Counted from the first letter of the stretch, positions 10,440-20,769 are shown. The stretch: DNA of 64,000 nt from Effrenium voratum (GCA_963377175.1 CAUJNA010003013.1:586867-650866), one strand, 5' to 3'. Notes: generated from the letters alone by a model not told the origin. Made by a program: numbers and translations.

Positions 10440-11295
10440 TAAAAAGGAACAGAAAGAGATGATGTTAATGATGCTCATCATGATGAGGAAGAGTTCATAA
10501 GCGGAAAGAGATGTCGGCAACTATGAGGATGATTCAGAGCTACACATGGCTTATCATCGACGCGGCTGGGGACGCTGGGTGCCACGATGATAGTTATCAC
10601 CGTCATCATATATTTTAGCTTGTCAAAATCCATGTGACGATGATGATGACCAGAATGATGATGATGGTGATGATGATTGCGACCCTGGTGATATTATCAT
10701 CGTAGCTTCCCCCGCATCACCAAGGGTGTCGATCGGCGCTCCTGAAATTCACACAGAAGCAGATAAGCAAAAAGATGGAGATGATGGCAACCATGACGGT
10801 GATAATGATCATCGTGACACGGATGATGACAATTTTCATACGCCCCTGGGGATGTAGGGGATGCTACGATGCTAGTTACCATCACGCATGACTGCGGCCG
10901 CTGCTAATGATGCCTCTGATGATAGTCGTCATTCTAGCATTCCCTGCATCGCCAGAATTACCTAAAAGCACGTGAAATCCAAACTTGTTTGGTTAACCTA
11001 GGATGTCTTGGGGCCAATGCAGCTTGAACCGTTTGGTGCTTTCTCAGACGTTTCTCTTCTCAAGTGTTGACTCCCTTGATCCTTGAGCCGGTGACTGGGT
11101 TCGCTGCACTCCCCGCCTGCAGTTTTGGAATGTTTTACCCACTTTCTCGGCCTTAAGGAAAAGATTGTGCTGCGTGCGAAGTGGGCTGCGCTGAGACATA
11201 AGAAAAGAAAAAGGTGATGACACTTATGATGATGATAATGATGATGACCATGATGAGGAAGATCATGTCAGAAGAGAAAGAGATGATGAACGACT
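10440..11295. repeat. ATC/GAT-rich degenerate minisatellite, block 2
   Basis: Same family as 8,420-9,060: GATGATGATGACC runs with GGGGATGCTACGATG-type phrases near 10,570, 10,720 and 10,860. A more ordinary segment at about 10,930-11,190 interrupts it. The two blocks flank 1.4 kb that lacks the repeat. Confidence 0.7.
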
Positions 11296-11354
11296 GCTTT
11301 AGCAGGCGAAGCATTTCACCCAAGATTTCACGATAAGCGTCAACCTGCACGTGC

Positions 11355-11774
11355 TTGCCGCCACGCAAAGTGGCAACGCATTATGTTGCAAGCCCAGCAA
11401 GCGCGCCGCTCCTTTTTTGTCCTTGCAAATTCACAAAACCACACCAGCGTCCAAATCCACACATCCGAGACTCAGCGCCCAGGTTCCAACGTGACATGAA
11501 AACCCCGAACGTAAAAGTCATCAAAACATCGTTGCGTCCCAGCTTTTTTTTGCGTCTGGGCCTTTGCCATGATCTGAAAAGCATCATCCCACTCAAACAC
11601 AAACGTGCTTGTCCGCGCGCAAGTAATTCACGCACCGCAGCGTCACAAGTGCCTGACACGACATCTAAGCCCTATTCCAAAATCGCCATAGCATCCCAAC
11701 ATTACGAGAACGCACTTCGCGAGCGCCTCGCCTTTGCGGACAAGGTGTCGGCGGATATGTTCCAAATATTCTAG
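11355..11774 (+). CDS. Candidate intronless gene or long exon, 139 aa, unknown
   Basis: The ATG at 11355 opens 139 codons to TAG at 11772-11774. The N-terminal half is basic and mixed (a Cys-Pro-Cys near residue 23, then Pro/Arg-rich). The C-terminal third is polar and helical: SKPYSKIAIASQHYENALRE and RLAFADKVSADMFQIF. It is among the most protein-like frames in the first 12 kb, with balanced composition and no repeat. No family is recognised and no signal peptide or membrane segment is evident. The antisense frame (11,381-11,659) is shorter and Arg/Gly-rich. It ends about 250 bp before the segmental duplication starts, so it has no second copy here. Confidence 0.5.
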   Translation: MPPRKVATHYVASPASAPLLFCPCKFTKPHQRPNPHIRDSAPRFQRDMKTPNVKVIKTSLRPSFFLRLGLCHDLKSIIPLKHKRACPRASNSRTAASQVPDTTSKPYSKIAIASQHYENALRERLAFADKVSADMFQIF

Positions 11775-12300
11775 CTACTAAGCGTTCTGTCAACCATGTG
11801 GCTTGCAAACGTTGGAGGCCGCAGGAAGTTGTAGTGCGCAAAGTTCCTTGACCATGTGTTCAAACTATGTTCATTAGTTGAAAAATGTAGACACATGTTT
11901 GCGTGGCAAGTATTTGGCCTGCCAAATCTTGAGGCCGCAGCAAAGTGTAGCCCGGACATATCCCTTAGTTCTATTTTCAGCACATTTCGGCCCATAAAGT
12001 TTGTAGCAGCCATTTTCTCTGTGAAACATGTGGCCTGTGATCTGTATGGTCAAACTATGCTCGCCCACAAGAACATGTAGCCAGACTGTTTGTCAAAACT
12101 TTGGCCTGAAAACTTTTGACTCCGCAGGAAGTTGTAGTCCACAAAATGTCCCTCAACAATAAGTTCATACATGCTCTTCGATTCAAATTTGTAGTGCGGG
12201 CCACATTCTTGAGGCCGCCGACATGTGTAGTCCAGAAGTGTTCCTGAACTGCAACATTGTTTCACTAAACACTAAGCGTGTGCGGCCCCCATATGTTGTA
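11775..12300. repeat. Dispersed repeat family R1, copy 2 (spans left edge of copy A)
   Basis: At least four diverged units, for example GGCCTGCCAAATCTTGAGGC (about 11,917) and GTTGTAGTCCACAAAATGTC (about 12,132). The left boundary of the segmental duplication (12,019) falls inside this array, which suggests the array mediated the rearrangement. Confidence 0.65.
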
Positions 12301-13756
12301 TCACCCAATTTTGTCCTGTCGCAGAGTTTTCCTCAAACTGGGTTTCTTGAACCCGTCCAGAGCTAGGTGTCTGAAAAGTATCTGGCCTTTAAATCTCTTG
12401 GGGAACCAATAGTTGCGCTTTTCCTTGTTCCATTTTTTCAAGCATCCTGTTCACTGGGCCGTCCGCGTTTTGTCACGGTGGTGTTTGTATTGTCCCGCGG
12501 GCGTCCAGAAATTGGAAAAATGTGTTTTTCAGTCCGCAGATTTACTGCTCACTGGGACTCTCCAGGTTGACTTCATAGTTCTCCAGTTTTAACATGGTTT
12601 TTGGTTCTGGGCCCACCAAAAAATTTGGGCTTCCAGCTTACTAGGCATCAGCAAAGGGGTCCTCAACTTGTAGGTCAAGCTGTTTGTTTTTGCCCGGGTC
12701 CCATCAGGGAAATAGCACTGTAGCAGACCCATGTGTAACTGATTTTGATGGACAGACATTTCAACATACATTAACGCAAACACCCGTAAACCAACGACGT
12801 GTTGTCACACATACACACATACGAAATGTAAACTATCCTTAGTATAACCTTCGCATAGACATTTGCATGTTTTTCCATATGTAGTGTTTTTGATGTATGT
12901 AGTTTTGGAAGTGAACAAATCCAAAGCAGATGCCGTGGGAAGATTATGTCGAGAAGCATGGCCTTGTGTCAAGTCACTAGAGGAATGCGCCGGCCAAACC
13001 AATAGAAAATACACAATGCCAAATCAATAAAGTTTGTCAAGCCCAGCTTAAAGCGTATATTGATTCTCTCAATAGACACGGACCAATCAATGCCAAGATA
13101 AACACATTGATTAGAATCAATTGCCGGTGCCCAGGGCTCAAAGAGCGCAGCTCTGAAGCAGCGCGCTGAAACTACCCATAGTCGCTCTCCTATAGCTTTC
13201 ACGACACCTGCAAGGCTGCGAGCCGCGCCCTGCAACTTCCCTGCAACAGCAGCAAGCCGCAGTGTTTGAACCGCACTCGTAGCCTTTCACGCCAGCCTGC
13301 GCCAGCGCCCTGCAACAGCACCCTGCAGAAGAATGCCGCAACGGCGACAACACCGCCCGACGCAACTCTGAGCTCCTCGGCCTGCAGCGCTGCCCCTTGA
13401 TTTCCCTTGACATCCCTTGCCTTCCCTTGCTTTCCTGTTGCTTCCCCTTAAGGTTTCCCTTGTTTCCCCTTGTTTTCTTTGTTTCCCCTTGTTTTCCCTT
13501 CGTGCCCATGCTCCCACAGATTAAGGGAGTCGCAATCTGTTGTCGCCCTGGTTTGCAGACTCAGAGTGAGGCCTGAAGTGGCCACACAGTCACGCGAGCG
13601 TGTCAAACAGTTTGCGCAGCAAAGAGCATGCAAAACGCTAGGCTGGGCTCGGATGGACCGAAACCCCTAGCAGCGCCCGCGGTGCAACTGCGCCGCGCTA
13701 AACACAGACCAACTTGGGCAGCAAGTTGTTGCGCAGGATGCGCGTTCCAGAGCTCT

Positions 13757-14345
13757 GTTCAACGCCGATCCCCGCAGAGGGTCGCGCGGGCGCCGCAAAA
13801 AACGCAAAACAAACCTCGAGTTTTTGCACCGCAAAAACGCAAAAAATCCTCGAGTTTTTGCACCTCGACCACGCCGATTCCCGCAGAGGGTCGCGCGGGC
13901 ACCGCAAAAAACGCAAAAAAAAACAAAAACAAAAAAAACCTCGAGTTTTTGCACTGCAAAAACGCGAAAAATCCTCGAGTTGTTGCACCTCGACCACGCC
14001 GATCCCCGCAGAGGGTCGCGCGGGCACCGCAAAAAACGCAAAAAAAACACCTCGAGTTTTTGCACTGCAAAAACGCAAAAAAATCCCTGAGTTTGCGCAC
14101 CTCGACCACGCCGATCCCCGCAGAGGGTCGCGCGGGCACCGCAAAAAACGCCCAAAAAAAACTCGAGTTTTTGCACCGCAAACGCAAAAATCCTCGAGTT
14201 TTTGCACCTCGACCACGCCGATCCCCGCAGAGGGTCGCGCGGGCACCGCAAAAAACGCAAAAAAAACCTCGAGTTTTTGCACCGCAAAAACTCAAAACAA
14301 AACCTCGAGTTTTTGCACCTCGACCACGCCGATCCCCGCAGAGCG
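13757..14345. repeat. GC-rich minisatellite, copy A version (about 110-125-bp unit)
   Basis: Six units carry GATCCCCGCAGAGGGTCGCG (starting near 13,767, 13,876, 14,001, 14,112, 14,220 and 14,331), then a GGGCACCGCAAAAAACGC run and one or two CTCGAGTTTTTGCAC modules. Copy A units have two such modules. All six frames stay largely open across it (up to about 250 codons), giving RVARAPQKTQ-type or ARATLCGDRR-type repeats. These are treated as repeat artefacts. Confidence 0.92.
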
Positions 14346-14504
14346 TCGCATTCCCGATCGTCGGCAACATCCCCACCCCCCCGCCTTAAAAGAGATTCTT
14401 AATACCGAGCTCTTTCTCTTTCCTTCCCGCGCGTTAAGTACTTAACCTAACTTACTTAACCTAGCTTACACAGCTGCTCCCGCCCAGCCTCTACACCTAG
14501 CTTA

Positions 14505-14760
14505 GCTTAGTTAGCTCTATGCACCTAGCTCTTTGCACTTGGCTCTATCTATGCACCTGGCTCGATGCACTTCGCTCTTTGCACTTGGCTCTGTGCACTT
14601 AGCTCTGTGCACTTGGCTCCTTGCACCTCGCTCTTTGCACTTCGCTCTGAGCACTTGGCTCCATGCGCTTGGCTCTTTGCACTTGGCTCTGCGCAAGTAA
14701 CTCTATGCTGGTGACTCCATGCTGGTGACTCTGTGCAAGTATCTCCATGCTGGTGACTCA
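14505..14760. repeat. 14-bp tandem repeat (CTCTGTGCACTTGG), copy A
   Basis: At least 15 units of exactly 14 bp with variants CTCTTTGCACTTCG and CTCCATGCTGGTGA. The same 14-mer family forms 34,470-34,745 (copy B) and a separate array at 32,855-33,318. Confidence 0.9.
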
Positions 14761-15530
14761 ATAAAACAAAAAACATTGAGAAAACCAAAAACAAAAAATG
14801 AGCCCAAACCAAACATAGGTCTGAGAATTTTGGATTTTTGGATTTTTGGTTTTCTCGGGGGTTTTTTGGGCTTCTATGAGTTCAGCTGAAACATGGTATA
14901 AAACTGTAGACAAACTATTGAATGTTGCTATAAATCCATAAAACAGTGAAATTCGCACAAAACCTAGGTTTTGCAGCAGTTTCCACAAGGTGTGTTAGGT
15001 ACCATCTACAGAAAACACTGTAATTTACAGTGTTGTGCGTCAAACCAGATACATAGCCAAGACGAAAATCATCAACTTGAGGCGTCACAAAGCATTCGAT
15101 CATTTATGGCTGTAACCAGCATAAAAACATCACAAAACACCGTAAATTACAGCCTTTTCTTAGGATTTCCCAGGCAAGGTAGTTCATAGGTAGTTCTAGT
15201 TCATGGGGGGGGGGTGTGACCATATATACATATATATATGCTACCCCCCCTTGAAATACTCAGGTTTTTGACCAGAACTGAGGTTTTTTGGCCAGACAGG
15301 GGGTGACAAACTCCTTGACTCTGAAATGAACTGACTGGGCGCTCAACGCCATGCAAATTCCAACCAAGCAGAACTTAAGCTCAACGTTGAAGGAGTTGTT
15401 GTGATCGTCACATTGGCGTGCGCGAGTGCACTTAAAGTCACATTGGAGTATGCAAAGCTCACTTTGGCAGCTCCTGCTCAAAAAACACAACTGTCCAGTA
15501 GCAGCTCTACTATTGTGTTTCTTATTTTTG

Positions 15531-16224
15531 TTTGGCAGCGAAATTCAGCAAATCATCAACTTGGGGAAAAGGAACTCATTCCTACTTCATGTCCTTGCGC
15601 AATTGCATTTTCATGTTAACTCGAGTTGCGCAGAATTCCATGTACATGCTAGTTCAGTCTGTTTGAAACATATGTTGCAAAGCAACTATCCCATGTGTGT
15701 GTGTGCGTTGCTAGTCTAACTTGGTTCAATCATCGCCAATAACAAGAATTGAAATTCAAGCAAGGGAAGGATATCCAGTTTAAAACGCTTTCGAGTTCAA
15801 GCCAAATTCAAGTTTACTCGTTTGGAGTTTCTTGTGCATTCAAAAATCAACTTGTCCTTATCGAACTCCATGTGGTTGAGCCAGCAAGAACTGAGCCAAG
15901 CCAATGCCTGGAACGTGCTTTCAATCATAGATCTTATTCTTGGCATAAATGCAGTAGAACGCAGTGTTTTTCAGCATTTGCTCAGATCGCGTTGCCCTGG
16001 ATCGAAGATCGAGTATACAATATTCCACAAACATATGTTTAGAACATCCTCAATCCTGGTCCCCTAAAAACTTGACAGTTTGTGCTAGACTCATTAAGGT
16101 TTTGCCCCCTGCATTGAAGATTGAAGCTCTACTATGTTTTCTATTGAGAATCTTCCCAACAACATTTTTCTTCCTGGCCAAATGCAGGCAGTGCAAGTGC
16201 ACAGCCACAATTTGACTCTGACAA
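15531..16224 (+). repeat. Internal direct repeat, first copy
   Basis: The segment starting GGCAGCGAAATTCAGCAAAT (about 15,534) recurs about 705 bp later (about 16,241). The two are nearly identical over AACTTGGGGAAAAGGAACTC, ACTTGACAGTTTGTGCTAGA and further. Each end shows small private insertions. Confidence 0.88.
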
Positions 16225-16235
16225 GGTGCGCTCCT

Positions 16236-16905
16236 GGTTTGGCAGCGAAATTCAGCAAATCATCAACTTGGGGAAAAGGAACTCATTCCTACTTCATGTC
16301 CTTGCGCAATTGCATTTTCATGTTAACTCGAGTGTTGTGCAGAATTCCATGTACATGCTAGTTCAGTCTGTTTGAAACATATGTTGCAAAGCAACTATCC
16401 CATGTGTGTGTGTTGCTAGTCTAACTTGGTTCAATCATCGCCAATAACAAGTATTGAAATTCAAGCAAGGGAAGGATATCCAGCTTAAAACGCTTTCGAT
16501 TCAATCCAAACTCAAGTTTACTCGTTTGGAGTTTCTTGTGCATTCAAAAATCAACTGGAGAAGATGGCTATTGTCCTTATCGAACTCCATGTGGTTTGAA
16601 CCAAGCAAGACAGATCGCGTTGCCCTGGATCGAAGATCGAGTATACAATATTCCACAAACATATGTTTAGAACATCCTCAATCCTGGTCCCCTAAAAACT
16701 TGACAGTTTGTGCTAGACTCATTAAGGTTTTGCCCCCTGCATTGAAGATTGAAGACCTGCTATATTTTCTATTGAGAATCTTCCATCCTGGCCAGCCCTC
16801 AAGTCCACAAAAACGTGCAAAGATGTCAACAACATTTTTCCTTCCTGGCCAAATGCAGGCAGCGCAAGTGCACATCCACAATTTGATTGTGACAAGGTGC
16901 ACTCC
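16236..16905 (+). repeat. Internal direct repeat, second copy
   Basis: Second copy of 15,531-16,224. It lacks the segment with AGCCAATGCCTGGAACGTGC and carries a private CATCCTGGCCAGCCCTCAAG insertion near 16,785. The joint product is a longer open frame at 16,454-17,011 with no protein support. Confidence 0.85.
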
Positions 16906-16959
16906 CGGTCTGCGTTTTAGATTCTTCAAATTCGCACTTAGGGCAATCCAGGGTCTGAA

Positions 16960-17352
16960 GATTGAAGATTCTCTGACAACTCTTTCTGAAATTATCCAAA
17001 TTTGTACTTAGGGCAATCCAGGATGTGCTAGCACGTGCTAGCACATCCTGGATTGAAGATTGAAGATTCTCAGGCCACTTGTTCTGGAAATCTTCAATCT
17101 ATCCTTTGGACAAACTGATATGTGCTAGCACGTGCTAGCACATCCTGGATTGAAGATTGAAGGTTGGAGAATCCCAGAGAGAGTTGTCAGAGAATCTTCA
17201 ATCTTCAATCTTCAGTTCAGGATGTGCTAGCACATGCTAGCGCATCTCAGTTTGTCCTAAGGATAGATTGAAGATTTCCAGAACAAGTGGTCTCAGAATC
17301 TTCAATCTTCAATCTTCAATCCAGGATGTGCTAGCACATCCTGGATTGACCT
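16960..17352. repeat. Nested palindrome cluster (GTGCTAGCACGTGCTAGCAC)
   Basis: The perfect palindrome GTGCTAGCACGTGCTAGCAC occurs at about 17,025 and 17,113, and degenerate or half versions at about 17,224 and 17,325. They lie between blocks of AATCCAGGATG / CATCCTGGATTGAAGATTGA and its complement CTTCAATCTTCAATC. The sequence from about 16,940 is repeated in inverted order up to about 17,350, so single strands can fold into several alternative hairpins. Confidence 0.9.
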
Positions 17353-17743
17353 AAGTACCGATGCTAGAGTTTAAGTCTACGGCGGAGTGCATTTTTGGAG
17401 CCTCATTTTTAGAACCTGGAACGTGTGTTTTGCATGCATTTTTACCCCCAACATGTCAATTTCTGGCCAAAAACCTGAGTATTCCAGGGGGGGGGTTACC
17501 ATATATACATAAATATATATATATATATATATAAGTTTACATAAATAGTGCACGTTCTGTGTCATTCTATACAGCCGCGCTGTTTACGCGGCATGGCTGC
17601 GCAAGCGCCTTTTGTACTCCAGGCGCAGCAGAGATTGATCCGTCTCCCACAGCCACCAGCACGGGTGCAAAGCCTCCCGGACGCACAGCTCCGTCACGAC
17701 GCGCCGTCTGAAGCGCACCTTACAACGCAGGCATGCGTGAAGC

Positions 17744-18196
17744 ATGCTTACAACTTGCAACAACACATGTGGTTTAGAAAGAAAGAAGGGTAGCAAAAGC
17801 CGCCAGTTGCATGCATGGGTCGAAGCGCAGCTCTTGCACGATGAAGAGAAGGTTGCCGTTGTCGCAGCAAGCTCGCGCTACGCAAGCTTCGTCGCGCGTG
17901 CGAAGCACATTGCCGCATGTGAGCGAAACGTGCGGCAAGCGGGCCTCTTTGGCCGCAAGAGGCACGCTGCGATCCCCGCGCGGCAAGTGCTGCTGCAGGG
18001 CTGAGCACTCCGTCGGCTTTCGCAGGCCCAGCTGGAAGACGTCATGCTGATCAAGCTCGTGCACATGCGAGAGCAGCAAGCGCGGCGGAGAATCCCCGGG
18101 AATGCCTCCGCCCGCAAACTGGCCGACCCTGTCCGCAATGCAGTTCTTGAAGACGCGATGCTTGGCCTCCATGGACTCACATCCGCAAACCACTGA
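17744..18196 (+). CDS. Candidate two-exon coding segment, copy A (Ala/Arg-rich, helical)
   Basis: Frame 17,744-17,986 contains HAWVEAQLLHDEEKVAVVAA and GLFGRKRHAAIPARQ. It then meets an in-frame TGA (18,002-18,004). After CTTTCGCAG the same frame resumes at 18026 with AQLEDVMLIKLVHMREQQAR and NAVLEDAMLGLHGLTSANH, stopping at 18194. A 39-nt GTGCTG...CGCAG intron (17987-18025) would remove the stop and keep phase. Copy B shares the stop and the 39-nt length. Compared with copy B, a 7-bp deletion at 18,194 ends copy A's frame early. Other frames are also open: a 272-codon minus-strand frame (17,774-18,592) is a real alternative. No family is recognised. Confidence 0.35.
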
Positions 18197-18384
18197 GAAG
18201 CTTGCAGCGGAAGGTGCATGCGATGGTGGTGCTTTGGCTTGCACGCAGCGCCATGACGCAGCTGCAGCTCTACCAGGTACCTTTTTGCGGCGCTTGTGTG
18301 TTTCAGTTGGCTCAAGTATATATAATCCCTTTTTCTCGGTCGGATTTTGCTGCAGAAGCCCCGCAGAAAACAGTAACGTGCCGC

Positions 18385-18535
18385 GACGTGCCGCGATGTG
18401 CCGCGGCGTTTGCCCGGAGCGTTGTTTTTGGACCTGCCCGCGGCCAAGTTTGCTTGACAACATGTAGAGGCGCATTATTTTTTGGGGCCGCCGTGGAACG
18501 TGCCGCGACGTGCCGCGACGTGCCACGACCTGCCG
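18385..18535. repeat. 10-bp tandem repeats (ACGTGCCGCG), copy A
   Basis: Two short arrays (about 18,380-18,410 and 18,494-18,535) of a 10-bp unit separated by ordinary sequence. Copy B keeps one array at about 36,548-36,597, consistent with loss of the intervening 110 bp by recombination between arrays. Confidence 0.85.
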
Positions 18536-18621
18536 CGTGTTTCCTGCAGAGCAGCCCATGTCCAGAAAAATCCTGAGACTAGAAAATTGCAAACGGAGTC
18601 AAAAACAAACATCTCGGCCAG

Positions 18622-18852
18622 AAGAAATTTGTCGCAGCCGAAAGGGGGAAGGTGGAAGGCAAAATGAACTACTTCGCAGAACAAAGCAAGCAGATTGCAC
18701 CAAAGCTTCGTGCAGCATGTGCTGCCCGGAAGGCCTCGTGGAACCAGTAAGCCTTTGCGTGAGCTTTTTACATTTGGCTGGGCCAGTTTTCTCCAGGCCA
18801 GTTTTTTTGGGCAGCTGCTTCTGCTGAACCCGACTGCGCGCCAAGTTTCATG
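18622..18852 (+). CDS. Candidate exon pair with 40-nt intron, copy A
   Basis: Exon one (18622-18746, 125 bp, after CTCGGCCAG) reads KKFVAAERGKVEGKMNYFAE, then QSKQIAPKLRAACAARKASW, and ends AACCA|GTAAGC. A 40-nt GTAAGC...GGCCAG intron (18747-18786) would join it in phase to 18787-18852 (FLQASFFGQLLLLNPTARQV), which ends at TCATG|GTAAGC. Copy B has the same lengths, but its second donor is GCAAGC. Exon one changes Asn to Asp and Ala to Thr between copies, with no silent change. The lysine/alanine-rich helix is generic and no family is recognised. Confidence 0.45.
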
Positions 18853-18924
18853 GTAAGCGTACCTGCAGTGGGCTGCTGCAGCTAGAAGCTGGCTCTGCAG
18901 ACTCGTCTACTGGCGAGGGTTTGC

Positions 18925-19415
18925 GCGACGAGCGTTTCAGCAGCAGGATTTTTTCATGGGAGCCTTGCCTTCACTTCACAGCCATCACTACAAAAAAAGG
19001 AACCTTCGCGTTTCCAAGGCGAGCATTTCAGCAGCAGGATTTTTTCCCCACGGGAGCCTTCGTTCACTTCAGAGCCATGTCTGTAGAACGGAACACGCAG
19101 GTTTCCACGGCGAGCATTTCAGCAGCAGTATTTTTCATGGGAGCCTTCACTTCAGATGTGATGTCTGTAGAACGGTAGGCGTTTCAGCAGAAGGATTTTT
19201 TCATGGGAGCCTTCGCTTCACAGTAGAAAGAAACATTCAGCAGCAGTTTTTTTTCATGGGAACCTTCACTTCGCACGTGATGTCTCAGGCGCTTCCACGG
19301 CGACCATTTCAGCAGCAGGATTTTTTCACGGGAGCCTTCACTTCACATGTGATGTCTATAACATTATTTATACGAACGAAGGGTTTCCACGCCGAGCATT
19401 TCAGCAGCAAGTTCG
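18925..19415. repeat. Minisatellite with CAGCAGGATTTTTTCATGGG core, copy A
   Basis: About seven units of 60-90 bp: GCATTTCAGCAGCAGGATTT, then CATGGGAGCCTTCACTTCAC, then ATGTCTGTAGAACGG and GGTTTCCACGGCGA. It gives low-complexity frames (FHGEHFSSS-like). Confidence 0.9.
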
Positions 19416-19458
19416 AATGACCGGCCGCCCAATCAACTAGCACGCTTGCGAAGCGCAG

Positions 19459-19614
19459 GCTGCATGGACTCCTGCTTGTCAAAAACTCGCCGCAGAAGTC
19501 CGCAGTAGCAAGGCCCGTCGCCCAAAAAACACCGAGAAAGCGACCAGCATGAGCACAGAATCCCTTTGCCGCTTTTTCCGCGAGATGCGCGACCCTGCGG
19601 CGGCGCCGCGTTAA
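19459..19614 (+). CDS. Candidate terminal exon, 51 codons, copy A
   Basis: After GCGCAG (ending 19458) the frame is open to TAA at 19612-19614. It reads AAWTPACQKLAAEVRSSKAR, then RPKNTEKATS and SLCRFFREMRDPAAAPR. In copy B (from 37,640) the matching stretch has about 36 bp extra and a +1 change at an A-run (CCCAAAAAAC against CCCGAAAAAAC), so copy B reads into another frame that stays open to 37,996. The two copies thus propose different C-termini. No family is recognised. Confidence 0.4.
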   Translation, partial: AAWTPACQKLAAEVRSSKARRPKNTEKATSMSTESLCRFFREMRDPAAAPR

Positions 19615-19759
19615 TTATGCAGGTGTTTTCATGCCCGCGCAAATTTTACGGACTGTCAGCTGCGCAGATTTTTCATGCGCTTTACACAAACTCGATAATT
19701 TGCTGCGATTTCCGCAGTTTGTCGCTTCTGAAAACAGTGCAAAAAGACGTCTAAAAAGT

Positions 19760-20055
19760 TATTTCTATTTATTTTAATTAGTTTTTCCTATTTTAGCTAT
19801 TTACAGTTAGTTCGAGTTATCTTAGATACACAACTGCTAGTTCTGCTAACCTTGACCACAAGTCCCCTTATACCAATTAACGAGACCACGTTGTATGTTT
19901 TGGTTTGTTATGTACGCAAGCCCTCTCTTGGCAAGTGTGCTACATAGCCTAAGTTTCGGGAACGCCTCGCGTGTAGTCGTTTGCATTTCGACAAGATGCA
20001 CTTTGGTTTTGCGTGCGAAGGCTGTCTTCTTAAATAACTACGGTTTTTGCCCTGT
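19760..20055. other. AT-rich non-coding stretch
   Basis: TTATTTTAATTAGTTTTTCC-type sequence with TAGTTCGAG and TATCTTAGATAC phrases. Its copy B equivalent is about 37,978-38,270. It looks like 3' flanking or intergenic DNA. No polyadenylation signal is convincing. Confidence 0.35.
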
Positions 20056-20059
20056 GTAA

Positions 20060-20215
20060 AATTGGCAAGTAGCTGAAGGAATCTATGGGAAGGACGCAGT
20101 TGTGACCAGCCTTTGGAGTCTTGATGTTCAGGCCGCGCCGCGCCAGAAGACCAACCTGCAAGTTGTGCGCAAATTATTTTCCTGTTGTGTTGCAAACATG
20201 AAGTTTGCTTTGTAA
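20060..20215 (+). CDS. Candidate terminal exon, 51 codons, copy A
   Basis: Open from a TAA to TAA (20213-20215): NWQVAEGIYGKDAVVTSLWS, LDVQAAPRQKTNLQVVRKLF, then SCCVANMKFAL. The most likely acceptor is GGCAAGTAG near 20,063-20,072. Copy B (38,273-38,425) keeps the frame. Tyr to Cys, Asp to His and Val to Leu changes, with one silent change, do not suggest selection. A minus-strand frame of 133 codons (19,908-20,309) overlaps but is split by a frameshift in copy B. Confidence 0.4.
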   Translation, partial: NWQVAEGIYGKDAVVTSLWSLDVQAAPRQKTNLQVVRKLFSCCVANMKFAL

Positions 20216-20445
20216 TGCATCTTCTCTTTGTCAGTCGATTTCTACAACCTATCTGGCAAGTTTCCCTACGCACGCTTCTTACGCAAACGTGTTTGACCCT
20301 GCCAGTCAACTTCCCCGCCGCGTTTCCCTGTGCAGGTTCGATATATCAAATCCTGCACACAAAGGCTAGCAACGCGCTTTACTCCGTGCATTTTCGGCGC
20401 AAGCTTCACCGCAATAATCTTTATGAGAATCGTTTTGTAAGGTAG

Positions 20446-20769
20446 CGCGAAACTCCAGCGGAAGGACTCTCTGCGATTCTTCTGAGAGAAGCACTTCTGA
20501 GCGGTTTTTTCAGTTGCCTATGGTCAATTCGGGTTCTAGACAAGTATCGGGATGAGTTCCAAGCTTCAGCCACAAAAACAGGAAGATATTCAGACGATCC
20601 TCCAGAAAGGTTCGTAGAGAACAACCCTTCAAAAGTTGAACCCTTTTCCTCGAGCTTTGGATGTTGGCAGCTGATCGCAGGCGCAGGCCGATGCTATTCA
20701 GGCACGGGCGGCCCAGGCAGCCGCGGAGGAGCGGGGCGGGGTCGGCCCGCCGTGCGGGGTCTAGGGTGA
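20446..20769 (+). CDS. Open exon-like stretch, 107 codons, copy A; second frame encodes Ala/Gln helix
   Basis: Between TAG and TGA the frame reads LLREALLSGFFSCLWSIRVL, DKYRDEFQASATKTGRYSDD, FVENNPSKVEPFSSSFGCWQ, then a Gly-rich end. At 20681, just after GATCGCAG, another frame gives AQADAIQARAAQAAAEERGG, a textbook coiled-coil exon with possible donors near 20,741. The likely model is one exon ending before about 20,680 and a second starting at 20,681, but no good donor separates them. Copy B (38,777-39,061) keeps the frame through a 6-bp deletion and two compensating indels. Confidence 0.4.
   Translation, partial: RETPAEGLSAILLREALLSGFFSCLWSIRVLDKYRDEFQASATKTGRYSDDPPERFVENNPSKVEPFSSSFGCWQLIAGAGRCYSGTGGPGSRGGAGRGRPAVRGLG

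Larger units (their letters stand above)
15230..17507. mobile_element. Non-autonomous TIR element private to copy A (about 2.28 kb)
   Basis: The left end reads GCTACCCCCCCTTGAAATAC then TCAGGTTTTTGACCAGAA (15,240-15,277). The right end is its inverted counterpart, TTCTGGCCAAAAACCTGAGT then ATTCCAGGGGG...TTACC (17,461-17,499). Both ends sit in ATATATA sequence. The equivalent place in copy B (about 35,515-35,575) has only a continuous TA-rich tract between the same flanks (GTAGTTCATGGGG and GTGCACGTTC), i.e. an empty site. A TA target duplication would fit Tc1/mariner-like or Harbinger-like elements, but the tract hides it. No transposase is recognisable inside. The interior holds a direct duplication and a nested palindrome. 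Confidence 0.8.

Noticed and set aside
8420..11295. Regularly spaced repeats as a CRISPR array
   Set aside because: Units are degenerate trinucleotide-rich DNA without constant-length unique spacers, and the sequence is eukaryotic.
13628..14445. Frames of about 200-250 codons on both strands over the GC-rich minisatellite
   Set aside because: Repeats without stop codons keep every frame open. The peptides repeat with the DNA unit, and the corresponding copy B array has a different unit length.
17774..18592. 272-codon minus-strand frame in copy A as a gene
   Set aside because: It is protein-like in part, but copy B does not keep it as a single frame, and the plus strand has better splice borders. 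Mentioned as an alternative only.
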